Part shown: positions 57,306-64,000 of the stretch, piece by piece
Position numbering within the stretch: position 1 is the first letter of the stretch
Layout of the letters: each line of letters starts with the position of its first letter
NCBI GenBank assembly: GCA_013433145.1
Contig: CM024176.1
Location: 6,558,520-6,622,519 of the forward strand
Origin: Ascaris suum
Lineage: Eukaryota > Nematoda > Chromadorea > Rhabditida > Ascarididae
Reading direction: 5' to 3'
Length of the DNA stretch: 64,000 bases
Notes under the pieces: model-generated
The model's input: the letters and a program-made list of their open reading frames with translations, nothing else
Told to the model about the DNA's origin: nothing
Database searches by the model: none
Program-made: the position numbers and the translations under genes

Positions 57306-57447
57306 AAGCTTGAGCCTCTTCTGGACCTGGGTTTATGTACGCTACCATATCCAAGACCGCCTCTTGCTTTAGGGCCCATAATGATTTGCCAAGGTTTCAT
57401 CTTCTGTGATAACACCTGCCAAAAAGTCTTCTTCAGCGTCACACCAA
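57306..57447 (-). pseudogene. Mariner/Tc1-like transposase relic
   Basis: Read on the minus strand, the segment gives DFLAGVITEDETLANHYGP, a stop, then SKRRS and further stops. Mariner transposases have a T-x-DE(S/T)W-x-x-x-Y-x-PE(S/T)KRQS-x-x-W block around the second catalytic Asp. The spacing and DET, HY, P and SKR residues agree, while the Trp and the PE are lost. Three stops in about 47 codons show it is dead. No inverted terminal repeats were found by eye. Confidence 0.5.
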
Positions 57448-59155
57448 GCCAAAAGTGCTGTACAAGCTGAAAAATAAATCGCCTTGCTTTCTTCACTTGC
57501 GTTTGTGCCATCTCGGGTACAAATAGTTGATGGCGCCGCCATGACGCATACTGATTCTTTCCGAGTACGCGCGCCGTATCATCGATTGGACACTGCTAAC
57601 ATTCCCCGAAAGAATTCCCTTCCTTTTGCGGAACTGATATGTATGTAGGATACTTTCTTGGGATACTACCGACTAGGCGTTGCTCTTTAAAAGATGCTCG
57701 TGCTTTGCCTTGAATTGGTACACCCTGAACTCACTTTTGGTCTTAGCATGTAGTCCTCTCCTCCACCCATTTTCTCCTGAATACGGTCGCCTTCAAATGT
57801 GAGAATGGTCTGAGCTCCTCATCTTCCTTCAGGGATGACTAGCTAAAGATGCTTCCATAGGCTCTCGGGTGGATGCAGGTCTTTTTGGAAAATTTTGAGC
57901 TATTTAAACCTTAGAGCTCATTAACGGGAAGACGCAACATCGAATAGGCTAAAAGTTCACCACCATTTCCGCGAGGGCCCCCGCATGAAGATGAATTTTA
58001 AATTTTGCGCCACGGGAGACTCGCGTCCAAAAAACCTGCTTCATTCGCGGGGATCTTTGGAATCAAGGTCTTTCCGCGGGGCTGCGTGGAATTCGCTATC
58101 TATGTAAGAGATGTTCGGAGCGCAGATTTTATCTTCGCAAACTGAGGAAAATCCTCACTGAGTTATAGAACATGAGAAAACTGTGCGAGCTAGTGTGTTG
58201 GAAAGAGAAACACTGAAGGGGAACGCAGCACATAGCTGCCGTTAGAGAAGCAACAGGGCGTGACCCAAGCTACAAACCGCCATCTGTGTTAATTTTTCTG
58301 TGGGGATTTTAATGGTTGCAGAAAAACTTTCAATGCTAAGTAATGCGAATCATTGCGCTGACATCACTTTATGATTCGATATGGATGAAAAGAAAAGCTG
58401 GGGAAGAACTTAAGTATGAATTTGCTTTATAAATTTGAAAACTGAATGAAAGAAATTTGCGCCTCTGTACTCCGGAAGCTATCAGTTATTTGTAGCGTGA
58501 TACCTGCGAATGCAAATGTACTCTTCATTCATTCGTCCTTTGGTGCGATCTTCTTTTAATACTCTTATTGGCATCCTTGTCGATGCTCGTGACAAATTTG
58601 CGTTTTGTCGAGATGATGATATTAGGTGAGAAGGCAGAAATGGCAATGCAGGATAAATCTGCCTGAGGACGTCAAGTCATACGCTCTTTTGCAATCCACC
58701 TTTTTTATCCGATTTGTTGAATTAAGCGATCCAGCGAAGTGAATTACGAGCCGGTCGGTCATACATTACATACAAAATTTCAGGAACATATTTTAAAGTC
58801 GTTGATATCGAATACTTGACAGCAGGTATAAATTGAGGCAGTGTGCATAGGTCACTGCAGATATTCCATGAACAAACGAAGTTGGTGGAATATGAAGCGA
58901 ACGAGAAAGTGAACACGTATAACCGGCGCCTGAACAGCAAAACGATGGAATAGAATGTGGGATGATGAAGAAAGAAAGAAGGAGAAACAAATAACGAAGC
59001 ACACAAGAACAACACCATAAACAAGAGGTGATGTTAACACCAGCAAAATGGCATAGATTAAGGATAACAAAAGCTGTGGCTGTAATTACTTCACCATTCA
59101 CAACCTCTTCAGATCATCCGTTCGATCGCCTCGCACCCTATTCTGTTTGTGAGGA

Positions 59156-59296
59156 GACGTTGAACGTCTGCAACCGGCTACCACCAGCTTATATCTATGT
59201 TGCGAAGTAAAGCTTCTAAATCACACTAAAGACGTCGAACGTCTGCAACCCGCTATCCACAGATTATCTGTTGCGAAGTAAAGCTTCTAAATCACA
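59156..59296. repeat. Tandem duplication of about 70 bp
   Basis: Unit 1 (59156-59225) and unit 2 (59231-59296) both begin GACGT-GAACGTCTGCAAC and end TTGCGAAGTAAAGCTTCTAA. A small internal deletion and point changes separate them. No coding potential is visible. Confidence 0.9.
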
Positions 59297-59835
59297 ATTT
59301 CGCCTACTTGCCCAACACTCACATTTCTTCCAATAAGACAATTTCACAACTTCAAACCTAATTCGAAAAGCATTTCACAACCAGCTTCACTGCATGGCAC
59401 CATGTGGCACGCTGCCTACACTCACCAGTAGAAAGTTCCAAGCGTTAGGCCATCAAGTTCGCTTAGCTAGTTCTCAAAAATAATTTCAAAAACTCAAATT
59501 TAAACCAAATAAACATAAGTGGCATAACTTTTGGAGTTCTGCGATCAGACTTTGAGCTGGAATAAACTCCTTTGAAAACTTGGCTAATCGAACCATTACA
59601 ACTCAAACTTTACAGAATGCGAAATAAAGCGACTGCCTAACTGGTTTTCTGCAATTTCGAAGAACATGCGCTAATTTGCGATTGCGAACATTTTGGAGTT
59701 TCTAAGTTGCATGAGATGATCTGAAATTTGGAAAAAACAAAGCTCGACAAAACGGTTGGTTCTTTCATGTCTATTTAGGACTGGCTCTTCTGGCAACCGA
59801 CCTTGGCAGCTAAATTGCGTTTAATGCGATTTTTC

Positions 59836-59935
59836 TCTGGAGCAAGTCACTTGGCACCGAAAGACAGATCCGGACCGTCATTGCAGATGCTTATCCTCTT
59901 AGTTCTGAACAATGGAAATAACTCGTTGACGGTAA
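59836..59935 (+). pseudogene. Decayed copy of the carboxypeptidase His exon
   Basis: The translation GASHLAPKDRSGPSLQMLIL closely follows exon 13 of the carboxypeptidase gene ([20 protein letters not shown]), and the copy continues with NNGNNS where the gene has NNANYS. The catalytic His is kept. The splice acceptor is not: the pyrimidine tract ends TTTTTCTCTGGAGCA, with no AG before the Gly codon. No other S10 motif (GESYAG, YNGDxD) was found between 56.3 and 61 kb, so this is an isolated relic of a duplicated gene or domain. Confidence 0.7.
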
Positions 59936-62900
59936 TCTATGGTCATCAGACAGTCAACTTGAACTTATGCCTATCAAACTGTGAAACGACAAACGAAATT
60001 ATTGATTGTTCCATATTCATTTGGGACTGGATCTTGTGACTCCAAACTTCGGCAGTCAGTGAACTTGAACAAATGAATGACATGTGAGCTCAGATGAATG
60101 GCCTTCAGCTACGCGAACGCTAAATTTTCCGTGTAGGGCACGTAGACGGTTTGGAGTTTGCGAAATAGAACCTCGGTTCTCTCAACATCGCCGTGCTAAT
60201 GAATGTTGGAATAATCAGCATGCTGTTTTAAGTACAGGCTGTTATTAAACGGACAAGGCCAATGTGAAACATCACATAAAACACCGGAAGTCATTTACAC
60301 CTCTGCATGTACTTTTCTCGTTCAGAGTCAATGTAAATTTTTGAAAATGCACAATGAACGATCACTGAAACGGTCCTACGCTCGTTTGGATCGCGCCACT
60401 TTAATAGACTCGAGATCTTCGGGCAAATATGTTCGTAATTTTGAAAATTTTCAGTGCACTCCGCGTAGTGTGAGCTGAGCTCGCTGTCATCACCGATCGC
60501 CGAATTTATGAAATGCTTTGCTCGCCTTCACTGAAAAAATGTTTCTGCAGTGTACTGATATTTCGATGAAAGGGTTGCCCTAATCTATATGTTCCGACCA
60601 CTACGAAACGTTATCTGCGCCCTCTTGACCAGAATAAAGCTTTGAACAGCTTCATTGTATCATACCGAGAAAGCGATGTTTCTTGATAAAATCTGCTTTA
60701 TGAATGACCTATTTGCATGTTATACATTATCTTCATAGTTGGTTCGTGTAGATTCTTTAGACCCTTTAATGCAAGCGCTTAGGTGGAGGTTGTGAATACT
60801 TTGCGCCAATAAAAGTAGATTTAGAGTAGTATTTCTAGAGCAGCGTGGTTAAGTGTGTAATTTATTGTATAACTTTAGTGATCAGAAGCCAATTAGTGAA
60901 TTCAGCATGCACTTAACTCGGTTACACGGGAAATGTGTGTGCAACTATCGTTCCTATAATTTCCACAAAACGCGGGAAAACAACACGGGAAACCTTGAAT
61001 CCTCCTCGAATTCGACTAGGAGGCGCTATAGATAGTTCGGTGCAGTGCAGTTTCAAAATCCAGTCGCATCGTTCCACGCAACAGATGGGGAAAGGAAAAA
61101 ACCTCGATGTGAGAGCTCATAAAGCCGGTCGCTTGAGAGCAAACGTGTTGTTTCATTATTTCAGACATATTCACGTCTATCATCCTCTCTGGCCAATTTT
61201 GCACTCGTTGCAACTGTTCATATTGCTAGTGATTAACGACTAGAATTATAAATCATGTTACTCTGCGTCACGCATCGAAATATTTCTAGACGAAAATATT
61301 CCCTAGTTAAAGCAGTTCCTTCTTCGATGATGTTCTCTTCAATGAATCAAGTAAGAGAGAACAGTCATCGCCAGCGAACATTTCACGTGGCATATGGCAA
61401 TGAGCAGAATAAAATCTTGCAAGTGGAATGCAATGCAAAAACCTCCCGAACATGTGGCATGTGATGGCATTGAAACTTATTTTGTGTAAAGCTGCGCAGA
61501 CACCGATAAGTGGCGTCGATTCGGTTATTTATTGCTGCAAAACTTGTTTCCGCCATTTTGGTTCAAACGAATTGTGATTTCGAATAAGGGAGCATTCCAC
61601 TTTGCAATCGTTTTTTGCCATCTTCCTCATGAAAGACGCATTAGAAAAGTGCACTTTTTCTCAGGCTGAGACTCGATATAGCCATTTCCACAGAGCTTTG
61701 GTCGTCATATGTGATTTTCTTTTCTCTTTTCACTACGGTGCCTAGTCTTACTATAGTCATCATTGCCTCAATGCTCACTCAACATAATGCAAACCTTCAG
61801 CCAATTCCCCATCTTTCCTCACCTTATCTGCTGCCTCCTTGTGACGTATTAAATTCGCTAGGCAACAGCCGTTGTATTCAACTTTCTCATCGTTTTTCTT
61901 TCATCTGCTCCACGGCGTTGATTAATATTTGTATTTTAAATTTGCATAAGTCACTTGATGGCATCGAAATAGATGAACTCGAAAAATTGGTCTCCCTGAA
62001 ACAATCGGAATGACCAAAGACCCTAGTGATTTAGTGTAAATACCACAAATTTACGAACATAAACTAAACGACTATCGACGAAGTAAATCTCAAAGAGATA
62101 CCGAAAGTAACCAGTCATAGTTTCTTTTAGAGTGAACGAGACAGCCCTATATAACTTTGAACTGATCACCTCTGAAATATCACACCTTGCAGGAAGACCT
62201 AATTTCGAGGTGAAGAATATCTTGCATGTATGGGCAGAGGGAAAGGAGCACAAATGTACCAAGAAGCATCAAAAAATGGGCGAAATGGTAGTTACGCAGT
62301 AGTAGTGGAGGAAAAAATCCTTCTCATTGCCGAATTTTCAGTGCAGCAATCCACGGTGTCTGCATAAGTGTCTGTTTTATGTCAGCTCACATTTCCTTTA
62401 TAAAATGGCAAAAAGCTAATAACCGCATACCTGTTGCCTGAGTACATGTGTGTGTACAGCAAATGTGTAACACAAATGAATGGTATGCCTATATCCCCAC
62501 AAGGGTTTTGCTTCTCTTGTCTGTATCACAGACGAGTGGCATGCTGCTTATGTTTTTCGTTTTATGAGGGACCTGGTTTCCACTTCTCGCTGCCAACTAG
62601 ACATCATAAATTTTCATCAAAGCTATGGGGTGTGCAGCAAAAATAATTCCGAGATGCAAATATAATAGCGATTTTGACTTAAAATTTCATCAAAATTTTC
62701 TCTGGAAGTTTAGGGTAGAGAGCTGTAGAAATAATGAAATTCCCGAAACACTAGACAAAATCGATGCATCCTAACGAATCGCATGTAATCTGACAGAGCT
62801 GTTCATTCGAGGTATCCGCATTCATGCGCGTGAGTTAGCATTTCAAGCCGATCAGAAAGTCGACATCGTTGCATTCTTCTTTTAATCAATCAATAAAAAC

Positions 62901-64000
62901 CAAATTTATCCACTTTTATTCGACTTGTTGATTTATTTCTCTGGTTCGTCCAGCAGAAAAAAGCACTTTTTTTCAAACGATTTTCAACATTTTAAGTCTT
63001 CTGTAGAGAATTCAAGTGAAGACGACTGGCAATGTAAAATTTAAACAAAAGGAAAAGACATCGGAGGTGAGGTTACGAAACTTGGATATAATACCAGTCG
63101 ATGGTCCTACTTTGCCATATCTTATGTTGATCTACCAACTCGAAAGAAGTTGATGGCGTCCGTAAGTGGTTTATTCCAGTTGGATTTTTACTTCATACCG
63201 ACCGAGTAGGCAAAAGAAAAGCGAATATTTTGTAACTTTTTATGGTTGGAGCAGTTTAAATGCGAAGGAGCTATAATTTATTCCTTGTTGGGCACTTTGT
63301 GAAAATGATCAGTCAGATGAGTGAGATGCAAAAGCGCATATGCAATGTTTCCTCAGTGATGGTGCTTCATTTCCGTTTCACTGAAAAGAGGAGCGTGAGC
63401 GCGAAGCGATGAATAACCACAGTTCCGCTCAAAAAAATGATGCCGACGAGGAATTATTGAAAGTGATGTGAGAAATTGTGTGGAGCTGCATGAAACCTTA
63501 GCTGCGTCGTTACTTCTTCGATCGACGTATACAGCATATATTTTACGATGCATTATATATGTAGAAGTATTCCTGAATAAATGTAACTTTTAGTCGAAAG
63601 AGGAAAATAAGACATCGTCAACTCACCGTTTGAAATGCTTTTGAAGGAGTGCACACAGCATTTCTAGATTACTGAGGTGTTTACCGACAGGTAAAAACAT
63701 AAACTATGTCGCCGAGATTTAGAGCAGAAATGGGAGATCGATATGTGACGCGAACAATATTGATCTTCGTGCTTAGTCATCAGCAGATCAAATCGGAATA
63801 GGCAATGCATTTTTTGCGGGTATATGTAGACAGCACATCTTATTCATTGACATATGCTGCGATGCAACGATGCTCGTGCATTTTGCAAAGTCATTTAGTT
63901 CGATGCTTCAATGAAAGATTGGGATGTTGGCGTTTGTGTTAATTGATTTGATGGGTTTTGATGGGAGTTTTGTTGATTCGAATATGGCGCACCTTTGTGA

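Larger units (their letters stand above)
56274..64000. other. Intergenic DNA with relics
   Basis: Apart from the mariner fragment, the 70-bp duplication and the carboxypeptidase relic listed separately, I see no supported exon. A GC-richer patch at about 57,960-58,100 may be part of a dispersed repeat but cannot be tested within one window. The last 3 kb show nothing recognisable. Confidence 0.55.

Overview
The window looks like nuclear DNA of a nematode, most likely a clade V (strongylid or hookworm-like) parasite. It is AT-rich and gene-poor. Genes are split into many short exons by introns of about 100 to 1,700 bp with consensus TTTCAG acceptors. One gene has a TTTGCAG site directly before its ATG, as expected for spliced-leader trans-splicing. 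The encoded proteins fit nematode families best. This placement is inference from gene structure and remembered family sequences; no search was run.

Only three gene models can be supported, all on the + strand. (1) 25.4-32.4 kb: a nine-exon gene for the E2 subunit of pyruvate dehydrogenase (dihydrolipoamide acetyltransferase). Two tandem lipoyl domains, each split by an intron at the same codon boundary, are followed by an Ala/Pro-rich linker, a subunit-binding domain and a C-terminal catalytic domain. The catalytic His motif is kept, but several other core residues have changed. The mitochondrial-presequence exon is not securely identified. (2) 39.5-43.3 kb: four exons of an unrecognised, very basic protein, with a poly(A) signal just after the stop. 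(3) 46.2-56.3 kb: a fifteen-exon secreted serine carboxypeptidase (family S10, cathepsin A-like) with a complete Ser-Asp-His triad and an unusual C-terminal tail of about 90 residues. A decayed copy of its His-bearing exon lies at 59.8 kb.

The first 25 kb and the gaps between genes hold no gene I can support. They contain (TA)n arrays (12.8-13.0 kb, 30.5-30.6 kb), a 30-bp minisatellite arranged largely as 60-bp dimers (20.5-20.9 kb), seven poly-G/C tracts, a GAA run and a 70-bp tandem duplication. Relics of mobile elements or dead genes include a reverse-transcriptase tail at 5.4-5.8 kb, a mariner-like transposase fragment at 57.3-57.4 kb and a cuticle-collagen-like remnant at 36.8 kb.

The three genes show no operon-like spacing and no shared pathway: mitochondrial acetyl-CoA production, an unknown basic protein and a secreted or lysosomal peptidase. 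Exons were joined by hand using splice consensus, phase agreement and domain continuity. Every junction described was checked for phase.
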